Of a DNA stretch of 64,000 nucleotides, positions 35,747 through 44,411 are shown one piece after another (the first letter of the stretch is position 1; every line of letters begins with the position of its first letter). The stretch comes from Cellulophaga sp. BC115SP (GTDB taxonomy: Bacteria > Bacteroidota > Bacteroidia > Cytophagales > Spirosomataceae). The translations under genes were made by a program, and so were the position numbers. The notes beneath the pieces are model-generated. The model saw only the letters and a list, made by a program, of their open reading frames with translations. It was not told the DNA's origin and searched no databases. Location: contig NZ_JAAALB010000012.1 of NCBI RefSeq assembly GCF_009905545.1, positions 62,001 to 126,000 of the forward strand, in the 5' to 3' direction.

Positions 35747-37123
35747 CTAAGATTTTTTATTATTCAGATACCATTCTCTAAAAGATTCCTTTGGAGGCTC
35801 TGGCATTTCTCTATTTTTGAACCAAGGATTTAACCCATTATTAACCACAAAAGGTATATTACGCATAAACCATCGCCCAACTTTCCCTCCTGTTTGATAA
35901 ATAGCAGGATTTGATAATGTAAAGGTCATTGCGCCCATTCCTAGTTTTTTGGAAGTGGTCGCATAACCCTCTTTTACAATCACCTGACGCCATTTATAAA
36001 GTTGGTCGTGAATATCAATTTTGACGGGGCATACATTCGAGCATGAACCACATAGCGTCGAAGCAAATGGTAAATCTGCATTCTTACGCATATCCAAATT
36101 AGGCGCTAAAATAGAACCAATTGGACCAGCAACCGCATTATGATAACTGTGACCACCACTACGACGATACACAGGACACGTGTTCATACAAGCTCCACAA
36201 CGAATACACTTCAACGAGTTACGAAAATCTTCACGACCCAACTGCGTCGAGCGACCATTATCGACAATCACAATGTGCATTTCTTGACCTTCACGGGGCT
36301 TTTTGAAATGACTCGAGTATGTTGTAATGGGTTGCCCTGTAGCACTTCTCGCCAACAATCTCAAAAATACACCGAGGTGTTCACGACGAGGTATTAATTT
36401 TTCAAAACCCATACATGCAATATGAACATCAGCCAAGTGAGCGCCCATATCTGCATTTCCTTCGTTGGTACAAACCACAAACTCTCCAGTTTGAGCTACT
36501 GCAAAATTCACACCTGTCAGTGCTATTTTACGAGTCAAGAAAGTTTCACGCAAGTGGTGACGTGCGGCTTCAGTAAGATATTGCGGATCCTTATTTCCTT
36601 TTTCAGTTCCTAAATGTATGTGGAAAGTTTCACCAACATCCTCTTTTTTCAAGTGAATCGCAGGTAAAACAATATGACTTGGTGGCTCATCGCGCAATTG
36701 AACAATGCGTTCACCTAAGTCAGTGTCAATTACCTCAACACCATTTTTGGCTAAATAATCGTTCAAATGGCATTCCTCGGTCAGCATTGACTTACTCTTT
36801 ACCATACGAGTAACGCCATGCTTAGCAATAATACCATGTACAATCTTGTTATGCTCCTCGGCATCGGCAGCCCAATGCACATGTACGCCATTGGCCAAGG
36901 CATTCTTCTCAAACTCGACTAAATAGTCGTGCATATTTGACAGCACATTATGCTTGATGTTCGAAGCCGTAGAGCGCAATAATTCCCAATCAGGAATATT
37001 ATGGGCAGCTTTATCTCGCTTACTTCTTACAAACCAAAGTGTTTCGTCATGCCAACCTACACGCTCTTTGTCTTTATTAAATACCTCCGAGGCTTTGCTA
37101 TGTTCAAGAACTTTAGATTCCAT
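35747..37123 (-). CDS. lutB: LutB, iron-sulfur L-lactate oxidation subunit
   Basis: The 458-residue protein has an N-terminal LUD region (EMHNYLVEFEKNALANGVHVHWAADAEEHNKIV-like). Two 4Fe-4S clusters follow: CIRCGACMNTCPVYRRSGGHSYH and LCGSCSNVCPVKIDIHDQLYKW. The C-terminal DUF3390-type tail has GKVGRWFMRN. It is the electron-transfer core of the LutABC lactate dehydrogenase. LutA lies 135 bp upstream and lutC follows about 175 bp downstream, all on one strand. Confidence 0.93.
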   Translation of the reverse strand: MESKVLEHSKASEVFNKDKERVGWHDETLWFVRSKRDKAAHNIPDWELLRSTASNIKHNVLSNMHDYLVEFEKNALANGVHVHWAADAEEHNKIVHGIIAKHGVTRMVKSKSMLTEECHLNDYLAKNGVEVIDTDLGERIVQLRDEPPSHIVLPAIHLKKEDVGETFHIHLGTEKGNKDPQYLTEAARHHLRETFLTRKIALTGVNFAVAQTGEFVVCTNEGNADMGAHLADVHIACMGFEKLIPRREHLGVFLRLLARSATGQPITTYSSHFKKPREGQEMHIVIVDNGRSTQLGREDFRNSLKCIRCGACMNTCPVYRRSGGHSYHNAVAGPIGSILAPNLDMRKNADLPFASTLCGSCSNVCPVKIDIHDQLYKWRQVIVKEGYATTSKKLGMGAMTFTLSNPAIYQTGGKVGRWFMRNIPFVVNNGLNPWFKNREMPEPPKESFREWYLNNKKS

Positions 37124-37258
37124 ATTTGATTACTGAATAAGTAAGTACTAGTGCTGAATGATGAGTTGTGAACTTTGTGTAAAAACTGACAATTAGAACC
37201 TTACATTCACAATTTAACAGTTACCACTCAGCATTATAACTTAAGTTGGTAGCAAAAT

Positions 37259-37999
37259 CTATTTGACTGTACTATTTAATATTTCCGCAATATGTATCAC
37301 TTTTACAGGGCTTTGTTGACGACGAAGTATTCCTTCCAAGTGCATCAAACAAGACATATCTCCTCCAGTAATAAACTCCACGTTCTTGTCTTCATGGTCT
37401 TTCACACGGTCTTGTCCCATGCGTACCGAAATGGCTTCTTCGGTCACACAGAACGTTCCACCAAAACCACAGCATTCGTCTTTTCGAGACAAAGAAACCA
37501 AATCCAATTGTTTGACTTGTTTCAATAATTGTTCAGGTTTTGAGAAAAAAGGAGCATTCAACTCAGACATTTGTGCCAGTTTCAAACCTCGCTGACCATG
37601 ACAACTTTGATGCAAACCTACTCTGTGTGGGAAATTAGCCTCCAGATTCTCCACTTTTAGTACATCTGTCAAAAACTCTGTCAATTCATAAACTCGTTTA
37701 CGAATCGTGGAAGCTTTTTCTTCTCTTTTCTCCTCATGTAAGTGTTCTTTAATATGCAAAGTACAACTTCCAGAAGGGCAAACGATATAATCAAAGCCTT
37801 CAAAATTATCGATAAACAAAGAGTTACATCCTCCTGTCAAATGTTCAAAACCGGAATTGGCCATCGGCTGACCACAGCAAGTTTGATTTAAAGGAAAATG
37901 AACCTCACATCCCAATTTTTCGAGCAACTCCAAAGTTGCCACTCCTATCTGAGGATAAAATTGGTCAACATAACAAGGAATGAATAAGCCAACACGCAT
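37259..37999 (-). CDS. lutA: LutA, CCG-domain L-lactate oxidation subunit
   Basis: The 246-residue protein has two cysteine-rich CCG domains. The first has FIPCYVDQFYP and TCCGQPMANSGFE; the second has LHQSCHGQRGL and DECCGFGGTFC. Such domains bind unusual 4Fe-4S clusters as in heterodisulfide reductase and GlpC. In LutABC this subunit takes part in oxidation of L-lactate. I see no exact TAnnTTTG box before it, which fits read-through from the rhamnose genes. Confidence 0.92.
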   Translation of the reverse strand: MRVGLFIPCYVDQFYPQIGVATLELLEKLGCEVHFPLNQTCCGQPMANSGFEHLTGGCNSLFIDNFEGFDYIVCPSGSCTLHIKEHLHEEKREEKASTIRKRVYELTEFLTDVLKVENLEANFPHRVGLHQSCHGQRGLKLAQMSELNAPFFSKPEQLLKQVKQLDLVSLSRKDECCGFGGTFCVTEEAISVRMGQDRVKDHEDKNVEFITGGDMSCLMHLEGILRRQQSPVKVIHIAEILNSTVK

Positions 38000-38233
38000 A
38001 ATCTTGGATATTTCATATTGGTGGCACTTGAGCGTACCACTTTAAATGTATTTCAAATTCAATAAAAGTGATCTTCAAAAAAGCCTAAAGCTATTATAAT
38101 CAACAAATTGTACTTTTTTATGTTTACCCAAATATGTCAAATATTTTCAATCACCACTCAAATAAGGTATTTTACTAAAAAACTACTCTTATTTCAGACT
38201 GGTTTTCTATAACTTGAGATATAGAGGTTCAAC

Positions 38234-39637
38234 TTAACCTTTAGGTAAAAGCGTAGGCTGACACGCATAAAACTTCAAATCTATCAAATCTCCTGGCAAA
38301 GCTTTTGAATTCCAATGCTTATGAATCGCTAATGCAGCCCCTAAAGAACTAGCCTGTGCCATCGATGCCGCAAACACTTCTAATTCAGGAAAAGCAGCAG
38401 CTAACAGGTTCATGAATATAGGATTTTTACTAAAACCACCATCTACAAAAACTCGCTTCACAGGGTAATTGTGCAAAACCAATTCCGTAGAAATTAATTG
38501 TTGGGTCATAATATCCAACATCAATTGATGGTAAGCTTCCTCAACGGATGAATAATCTGCTAAGTCACGATGTTCAAATAAAGAACTTTTTAATAGTTCA
38601 TATTTATTATCCTCTTCCGAAACCGATGGGCTTTGTGCATTTTTCAATCGATCGATGATTTGTGCATCATAAGCTACGGTTTTGAAGAAATCATTTTCTA
38701 CGTCAAAATGCTGTGCAATACGCTTCGTTTGAATTTCATGTTCGTAACCCGAAAACAAACGAGACGCTTTTACAGGCTTACCCTGATAGTGCATATAACA
38801 CAAACAGTCATACTGCAACTCTTCAAAAGTAAGCGGAATATCATTGAATGGGTTCAGGGTAATACTCCATGTTCCCGTTGAAAGTAAAATAAAAGGTTCT
38901 TGAAAATTTATCAAATAAGGAATCAAAGCTGATGAACTATCGTGTAAGCCCACACCTACAGAAACAGCCTTATCCTCATTCGCTAATTTTACCACTTCGT
39001 CTGAATAGAAAAGTGTTGGTAGTTTTGTTTCAATTTTTTCGCGAGAAGTCCATTCGTGATACTTCTGCACTCTGAAATCCCAGAGATTGGTATGGCAACC
39101 AATACTGGTAATATCAGAATAATATTTTTTTGTAAAGAGGCTATGTAAAAATTGAGGCAAGTGAAGACAATATTTTACTTGTTCAAATATTTCAGGTTTT
39201 TCGTATTTCAAACGATAAATCTGCATACCAGAATTAAGAGAACCTAATACTGGAGACGCTGTTCTGACTGCGAATTCTTCTTCGCCACCATAAGTATCAT
39301 AAAACTGCTTCTGCAACTCAGCCGAATACACTTTGAGATAATTATAGAGAGGTGTCAAGATATTTCCCTCTTCATTTACATAGACAAAACTTGCGCCATA
39401 AGTTGAAAAATTAAGTGCATTTACGACGAAATTATCCAAACCTAGCACTTCATTCCATGATTCTAATACCCATGATTGCAGCAAGTTTACATCCTCGCAA
39501 GCATCCCCATCCTCGTCGATAGTTTCGGGGAATTGCATACTTTTTTCCCAAACAATTTGGTATTGTTCGTCAAATAAAAACAGTTTTTTATTGGTTTTGC
39601 CAATATCAAAAATTGCGCAAACTGGTATCGGATTCAT
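38234..39637 (-). CDS. rhaB: FGGY carbohydrate kinase, probable L-rhamnulokinase
   Basis: From the ATG at 39637 the protein is 467 residues with the FGGY start VCAIFDIGKTNKKLFLFD, the middle block SVGVGLHDSSSALIPY, and the ATP-site block FVDGGFSKNPIFMNLLAAAF. The 33-residue upstream extension is not convincing. Its position between rhamnose isomerase and the lut genes points to phosphorylation of L-rhamnulose at O-1. Fuculose or xylulose kinase activity cannot be excluded from sequence alone. It is about 145 bp from the isomerase gene. Confidence 0.82.
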   Translation of the reverse strand: MNPIPVCAIFDIGKTNKKLFLFDEQYQIVWEKSMQFPETIDEDGDACEDVNLLQSWVLESWNEVLGLDNFVVNALNFSTYGASFVYVNEEGNILTPLYNYLKVYSAELQKQFYDTYGGEEEFAVRTASPVLGSLNSGMQIYRLKYEKPEIFEQVKYCLHLPQFLHSLFTKKYYSDITSIGCHTNLWDFRVQKYHEWTSREKIETKLPTLFYSDEVVKLANEDKAVSVGVGLHDSSSALIPYLINFQEPFILLSTGTWSITLNPFNDIPLTFEELQYDCLCYMHYQGKPVKASRLFSGYEHEIQTKRIAQHFDVENDFFKTVAYDAQIIDRLKNAQSPSVSEEDNKYELLKSSLFEHRDLADYSSVEEAYHQLMLDIMTQQLISTELVLHNYPVKRVFVDGGFSKNPIFMNLLAAAFPELEVFAASMAQASSLGAALAIHKHWNSKALPGDLIDLKFYACQPTLLPKG

Positions 39638-39782
39638 ATTTCGGTAATGAATTTTAAAACAGCCTAAGGCCTCAACAGATATGTCAGTAAATGAAGGGAA
39701 GAATATTCCCGAGCTATTAGTCACTCGGGAATACAAATTCTAAAGTATATAGAAAAAGAGAAGAGGTTTCTCTTTTAAAATC

Positions 39783-41057
39783 TTACAAACCAGTAGATAC
39801 AGTTTTCAGACCACGCTCAGCAATAAGATTTTCTCTTACTTTCAACTCACGGTACAATGCTACTGGGTTCAAAGCAGCACCTGCACGCAAACGAGCCTCA
39901 GCTACGATAGCACGAACATCTGTACGGAAAGCATTTTGAAGAATTTCTTGAGCACGAACTACGTCGTTGTTCTCTTGTGCATCTTCTAAGGCTTTTCTGT
40001 CTACTGAAAGGGCTTGAGCATAAGCAATCATGATAGCCTCAACAGATTGTAATAAATCCTCCAAAGGATCTTTTACATTGTGAGAAGCATCAATCATCCA
40101 ACCCAAATCTTTGGCATGATTCATACCACGAGCGTCCATACCTTCAACTAATTCATTGAAAATCAAGAATAATTGATAAGGTTTTACTGAACCAGCTGTT
40201 AAATCGTCATCGCCATATTTAGAGTCGTTAAAGTGGAAACCACCCAATTTCTCTTCCATCAACAACAACGAAACAATTTGTTCGATGTTAGCGTTTGGTA
40301 AATGGTGTCCCAAGTCAACCAATGTGTAAGCCTTATCTCCCAATTTGCGAGCGTACGATAATGATTGTCCCCAATCTCCTACTGTCATTGAGTAGAAGTT
40401 TGGTTCAAATGCTTTGTACTCAACAAAGATTTTCCAATCATCTGGTAAAGCTGCGTAAATTTCTTGCAAACTTTCCAAGGTATTTTGATAAGCCTTTCTA
40501 AAGTTTAATTGACCCGGGAAGCAAGAACCATCCGACAACCAAACAGTCAATGAATCAGAACCCAACTCGATACCATGCTTAATCACCTCGATATTATGGT
40601 CGATAGCCTGCTTACGAATGGCTTTGTTTACATTTTGTAAAGAACCAAACTTATAAGTATGTTCTTGATCAGCTTGATCTTGAAATGTATTTGAATTTAC
40701 TGCGTCAAACTTCAAACCATGCTGAGCTGCCAAAGCACGAATCGCTTTAGGATCAGTTGGAATATCCCATGGAATATGCAACGAAATAGCCCCAGAAGCT
40801 TTGTTCAAAGTGTGTAAAAGACCAACGTCTTCGATTTTTTCTTCCAAAGTACGTGGCTCACCACCACCTGCAAATCGTCCGAAACGAGTACCACCAGTAC
40901 CTAAAGCCCAAGAAGGAATAGCAATTTGGAAGTCAACAAGTTTTTGAATGATTTCTTCGGTTCCAGCGATTTCAGAGCGAGTAAACGCCAATTTATTTTC
41001 GTGGCCTTTCAACAAAGAGTCGTTGTGTGAGGCAATTTTGTATGATTCGAGTAACAT
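39783..41057 (-). CDS. rhaI: L-rhamnose isomerase of the Pseudomonas stutzeri type
   Basis: The 424-residue TIM-barrel isomerase matches the RhaI family that is distinct from E. coli RhaA. Motifs are LVDFQIAIPSWALGTGGTRFGRF, ISLHIPWDIPTDPKAIRALAAQHGL, FVEYKAFEPNFYS, YTLVDLGHHLPNANIEQIVSLLL and FHFNDSKYGDDD; the last three carry metal ligands. It interconverts L-rhamnose and L-rhamnulose. It lies 33 bp after the mutarotase gene in the same run. The family also acts on other sugars, but gene order supports rhamnose. Confidence 0.9.
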   Translation of the reverse strand: MLLESYKIASHNDSLLKGHENKLAFTRSEIAGTEEIIQKLVDFQIAIPSWALGTGGTRFGRFAGGGEPRTLEEKIEDVGLLHTLNKASGAISLHIPWDIPTDPKAIRALAAQHGLKFDAVNSNTFQDQADQEHTYKFGSLQNVNKAIRKQAIDHNIEVIKHGIELGSDSLTVWLSDGSCFPGQLNFRKAYQNTLESLQEIYAALPDDWKIFVEYKAFEPNFYSMTVGDWGQSLSYARKLGDKAYTLVDLGHHLPNANIEQIVSLLLMEEKLGGFHFNDSKYGDDDLTAGSVKPYQLFLIFNELVEGMDARGMNHAKDLGWMIDASHNVKDPLEDLLQSVEAIMIAYAQALSVDRKALEDAQENNDVVRAQEILQNAFRTDVRAIVAEARLRAGAALNPVALYRELKVRENLIAERGLKTVSTGL

Positions 41058-41090
41058 GAGATGTTTCTGTTAAAATTCGGATAGTTTGTC

Positions 41091-41405
41091 CTAAGGTAAA
41101 TGAAATACATCAACGAGTGGTACACTTACTGGAGAGTTATCGGGATTGGCATCCATGATATCGCCCATATATTTCCACCACTTTTGCATAACTGGATGTT
41201 TAGGAAGTTCATCCATCAATGCAGGGTTTTCTATTTTTAAAACGCCAAACAGGGCATAAGTGTCTGGATCAAGGAAAATCGAATAATCCTCAATTCCTAT
41301 GCTTTTGAGCAATTCTACTAGTTCAGGCCAAATTTCGTCATGACGACGCTTGTATTCTTCTACCTGTCCTTGATGCAATTGCATTTTGAAGGCAACTCGT
41401 TTCAT
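41091..41405 (-). CDS. rhaM: L-rhamnose mutarotase
   Basis: The 104-residue protein is a ferredoxin-like RhaM. It starts MKRVAFKMQLHQGQVEEYKRRHDEIWPELVELLKSIGIEDYSIFLD and has the His of RRHDEIWP and the MQKWWKYMGDIMD segment. It converts the anomers of L-rhamnose, feeding the correct one to the isomerase. It stands between the aldolase/dehydrogenase and isomerase genes. An imperfect inverted repeat occupies the 80 bp before it. Confidence 0.93.
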   Translation of the reverse strand: MKRVAFKMQLHQGQVEEYKRRHDEIWPELVELLKSIGIEDYSIFLDPDTYALFGVLKIENPALMDELPKHPVMQKWWKYMGDIMDANPDNSPVSVPLVDVFHLP

Positions 41406-41411
41406 AATTTA

Positions 41412-41482
41412 TGGAGTGATTGAGCAAATGAGCAAATGAATGATTTTGTTTGTAAATCGCTCATTTACTCATTCGCTAAATA
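41412..41482. repeat. Imperfect inverted repeat between aldolase/dehydrogenase and rhaM genes
   Basis: TGAGCAAATGAGCAAATGA on one side pairs with most of TCATTTACTCATTCGCTAA on the other. Each arm holds two copies of a GAGCAAAT-like word. It could process or partly terminate the operon transcript between the two genes. Confidence 0.45.
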
Positions 41483-41485
41483 AAT

Positions 41486-43630
41486 CTATCTATAGAAGCC
41501 CATTGCAACACCACCATCTACGTTCAAGGCATTTCCTGTTGATTTACCCAACAAACCACCAACAAACGCAAAACAAGCATTAGCAATATCAACTGGCAAA
41601 ATGATTTCGTTCAACAACGTACGTTTGGCATAATAAGCTGGCAACTCTGCTACTGTAATACCATACGCTTTTGCACGACCTTCAGCCCAGCCACCTGCCC
41701 AAATATTTGAGTCAGAGATAACCGCATCAGGGTTAACAGTATTCACGCGGATTTTGTCAGCACCTAATTCTGCTGCCATCAATCTTGTCAAATGCGCTTG
41801 AGCCGCTTTAGCCGAACCATAACCAGGGTTGTTTGGTCCTGCAACTACCGCATTTTTAGAAACAATATTTACGATGTCACCACCAAAACCTTGCTTACGC
41901 ATTACTTCGATACCAGCTTTAGAAACGATAAATTGACCTTTTACCAAAATATCATATAATCTATCCCATTCTTCTAAGCTATGATCAGCAATAGATTTTG
42001 AAATACTGATACCTGCGTTATTGATAACAATGTCAACACCACCAAATGCCAAACAAGCATTATCAAGCGCTTGCTCAGTACTAGCTGCATCTGTTACGTT
42101 CAACAAAGTAGAAGCTACCGCATCTTTTCCGAAGATTTGAACAAACTCAGCCCTTGCACCATCCAAACGCTCTTCGTTGATGTCGTTGATAATAACACAA
42201 GCACCTTCTTCAGCAAATTTCTTAGCAATTGCTTTACCAATACCACCAGCAGAACCAGTCACTAATGCCACACGACCTGACAATGCTTTTGGTTTTGGCA
42301 TTCTTTGCAATTTTGCTTCTTCCAACAACCAGTATTCAATATCAAAAGCCTCCTGACGTGGCAATGAAGTATATTCAGAAACAGCTTCAGCACCTTTCAT
42401 TACATTCACAGCGTTGATGTAATATTCTGATGCCAAACGAGCTGTAGTTTTATCTTTTGCAAAAGTAAACATACCTACACCAGGGTAAAGAATTACTACT
42501 GGGTTCGGGTCGCGCATCGCTGGCGAGTTATCATGCTTACAAGTGTTATAGTACTCTGTGTACATCGCACGGTATGCCTCAAACGCAGGAGTCAATTTAG
42601 CTTTAATGCCTGCTACATTAGATAAATCTTCGCTTGGAGCCAATTCCAATACTAAAGGAGAAATTTTAGTACGCAAGAAGTGGTCAGGACATGATGTGCC
42701 AAGTGGAGCTAATTTCTCTAAATCGTTAGAGTTGATGAATTCCAAAACACGTATATCATCTGTGAAATGGCCAATCATTTGGCGCTCTGATGAGCAGAAA
42801 CCACGTAAAATTGGTGCAACTTTAGCCGCTTGTAATTTACGATCAGCTTCTGGCAAACTATCGATTTTAGCACCTCCAAACACTGGACGAGATTTACCGT
42901 AGTTAGATTCCAAATATTCAGCACATTTCTCAATTACTTCCAGCGTGTTGATATAACTTTCGTAAGCAGTGTCGCCCCAAGTAAACAAACCGTGAGAACC
43001 CAACATGATACCACGAAGCTTGATTCCTTTAGCAGCAGCTTCTTCCAAACAAGCACGCAATTGCAATCCTAAGTCGAAACCTGGACGTTGCCAGCCTACC
43101 CAGCCAATTTCGCCATTAAATAATTCTTCTGTGATTTTTTGACCATCTTTCGCAGCGGCAATAGCAATCGCAGCATCTGGGTGAAGGTGATCGATATGAG
43201 CAAATGGAAGGAATCCATGAAGAGGCGTATCAATTGATGGCGCTTTTGAATCCAAATCAAATATACAATGGTTGAACAATGCTACCATTTCATCTTCAAA
43301 TTCGATTCCACGATATACATTTTCCAATGAACGAAGTCTATCTACGTACAACGCAGCGCAACCGCTTTTTTTCAAAGTACCGATGTCACCACCCGAACCT
43401 TTAATCCACATTATGTCCGTTTCCTGACCTGTAAGCGGATCCACATCTTTGAGCTTTACAGAAGTGTTACCACCACCATAGTTAGTCAAACGAAGGTCGG
43501 CACCCAACATGTTTGAACGGTAAATGAAAAGAGCTACTTCATCGCCTGCCAACGCTGCTGCTTTGGCATCGTCCCATAAATAGCTTACATGCTTAAATTT
43601 AGTTGCATCCACTGTTGAAATCGTTGTCAT
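41486..43630 (-). CDS. rhaEW: Bifunctional rhamnulose-1-phosphate aldolase / L-lactaldehyde dehydrogenase
   Basis: From the ATG at 43630 it has 714 residues. The N-terminal half is a class-II aldolase (HIDHLHPDAAIAIAAAKDG and LGSHGLFTWG carry zinc-binding His). The C-terminal 270 residues are a short-chain dehydrogenase (ALVTGSAGGIGKAIAKKFAEEG, NNAGIS, and YGSAKAAQ with catalytic Tyr/Lys). The family is known to cleave L-rhamnulose-1-phosphate to DHAP and L-lactaldehyde and to oxidise the latter to L-lactate with NAD+. It is the first gene of the seven-gene minus-strand run ending in lutABC. Confidence 0.92.
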   Translation of the reverse strand: MTTISTVDATKFKHVSYLWDDAKAAALAGDEVALFIYRSNMLGADLRLTNYGGGNTSVKLKDVDPLTGQETDIMWIKGSGGDIGTLKKSGCAALYVDRLRSLENVYRGIEFEDEMVALFNHCIFDLDSKAPSIDTPLHGFLPFAHIDHLHPDAAIAIAAAKDGQKITEELFNGEIGWVGWQRPGFDLGLQLRACLEEAAAKGIKLRGIMLGSHGLFTWGDTAYESYINTLEVIEKCAEYLESNYGKSRPVFGGAKIDSLPEADRKLQAAKVAPILRGFCSSERQMIGHFTDDIRVLEFINSNDLEKLAPLGTSCPDHFLRTKISPLVLELAPSEDLSNVAGIKAKLTPAFEAYRAMYTEYYNTCKHDNSPAMRDPNPVVILYPGVGMFTFAKDKTTARLASEYYINAVNVMKGAEAVSEYTSLPRQEAFDIEYWLLEEAKLQRMPKPKALSGRVALVTGSAGGIGKAIAKKFAEEGACVIINDINEERLDGARAEFVQIFGKDAVASTLLNVTDAASTEQALDNACLAFGGVDIVINNAGISISKSIADHSLEEWDRLYDILVKGQFIVSKAGIEVMRKQGFGGDIVNIVSKNAVVAGPNNPGYGSAKAAQAHLTRLMAAELGADKIRVNTVNPDAVISDSNIWAGGWAEGRAKAYGITVAELPAYYAKRTLLNEIILPVDIANACFAFVGGLLGKSTGNALNVDGGVAMGFYR

Positions 43631-44019
43631 TGTTTTTTGGTATTTGATATTCAAGCGAATTTGCATCGCTTTTGAATAGATTGTTTTATTTCTGTTTAAA
43701 GGGTAATTAAAGATAGATTTAAAATTTCGTTATGTGATTAATCCCAAAAATTTCTCTATCATTTATTCTATATCGAATTGTTTTTTTCTTAGATAGCACA
43801 AACTTAACAGTTGTAATTCAGTCAACTTTCCTTTACCGTCCTGTATCAAACAAATAAATAATCATAAGTAATTGATTTACTGAACATTATATCATAAAAA
43901 TATTTTGTTTTTTTATAAAATTGTTTAATTTTTCTACCTAAAAACCACACCTTTGGTAGAAAAACAACTTTCCTTTATGATAAAAGGAGTAATTTTGACT
44001 TGAAAAGAGACGATTCACA
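43631..44019. other. Divergent control region between the rha operon and thioredoxin
   Basis: The 389 bp hold no ORF. A perfect 10-bp inverted repeat, TTTTTCTACC / GGTAGAAAAA (43929-43964, 16-nt loop), lies about 55 bp before the thioredoxin start. A shorter AGTTG/CAACT pair lies near 43809-43826. No exact TAnnTTTG box for the rha operon is visible. The two repeats are candidate operators. Confidence 0.45.
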
Positions 44020-44361
44020 ATGAAAAAAAAGTCAATGGAGCTTCCTGCTTCAATCGAAGCTTATATTAATGCTAAAACACCGCTTTTGTTGGTGTTTCAT
44101 GCACAATGGTGTCAGCCTTGCAAAGGACTTACTCCAATCTTAACTGATTTGAGCAAACAAATGGGTGATGGGATATTGATACAAAAAATAGATGTGGATA
44201 GAGAGAAAAATATAAGCGACTATTTTGGTGTAAAAAGTATGCCTACCCTGTTTTTATTTCAACAAGGCGAGCTTATTTGGAAACACGTGGGTATTATCAC
44301 CAAAAGTTCATTGGAGCAGGTTATTAAGACCAAAACTGTCAAACCCTATTTACTCAAATAA
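44020..44361 (+). CDS. Thioredoxin-like protein with CQPC active site
   Basis: The 113-residue protein is a thioredoxin fold with the redox pair C31-Q-P-C34 (FHAQWCQPCKG) in place of the usual CGPC. The cis-Pro is kept in SMPTLFLF. It has no signal peptide, so it acts in the cytoplasm as a disulfide reductant. Gln in the second position would alter redox potential. It is divergent from the rhamnose operon and ends in a strong two-way terminator shared with the replication gene. Confidence 0.9.
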   Translation: MKKKSMELPASIEAYINAKTPLLLVFHAQWCQPCKGLTPILTDLSKQMGDGILIQKIDVDREKNISDYFGVKSMPTLFLFQQGELIWKHVGIITKSSLEQVIKTKTVKPYLLK

Positions 44362-44402
44362 CAGAAAAGGCATTGGACTAATTAGTTCAATGCCTTTTCT
44401 GT
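44360..44402. terminator. Bidirectional terminator between thioredoxin and rep genes
   Basis: A 20-21-bp stem (AACAGAAAAGGCATTGGACTA and its near complement, one G-T pair) has almost no loop. It lies between convergent genes and shields the replication gene from the thioredoxin transcript. Confidence 0.85.
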
Positions 44403-44411
44403 TATTCTTTA

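Noticed and set aside
36121-36397. Plus-strand frames inside lutB
   Set aside because: They are repetitive Thr/His-rich antisense shadows of a clearly real iron-sulfur gene.
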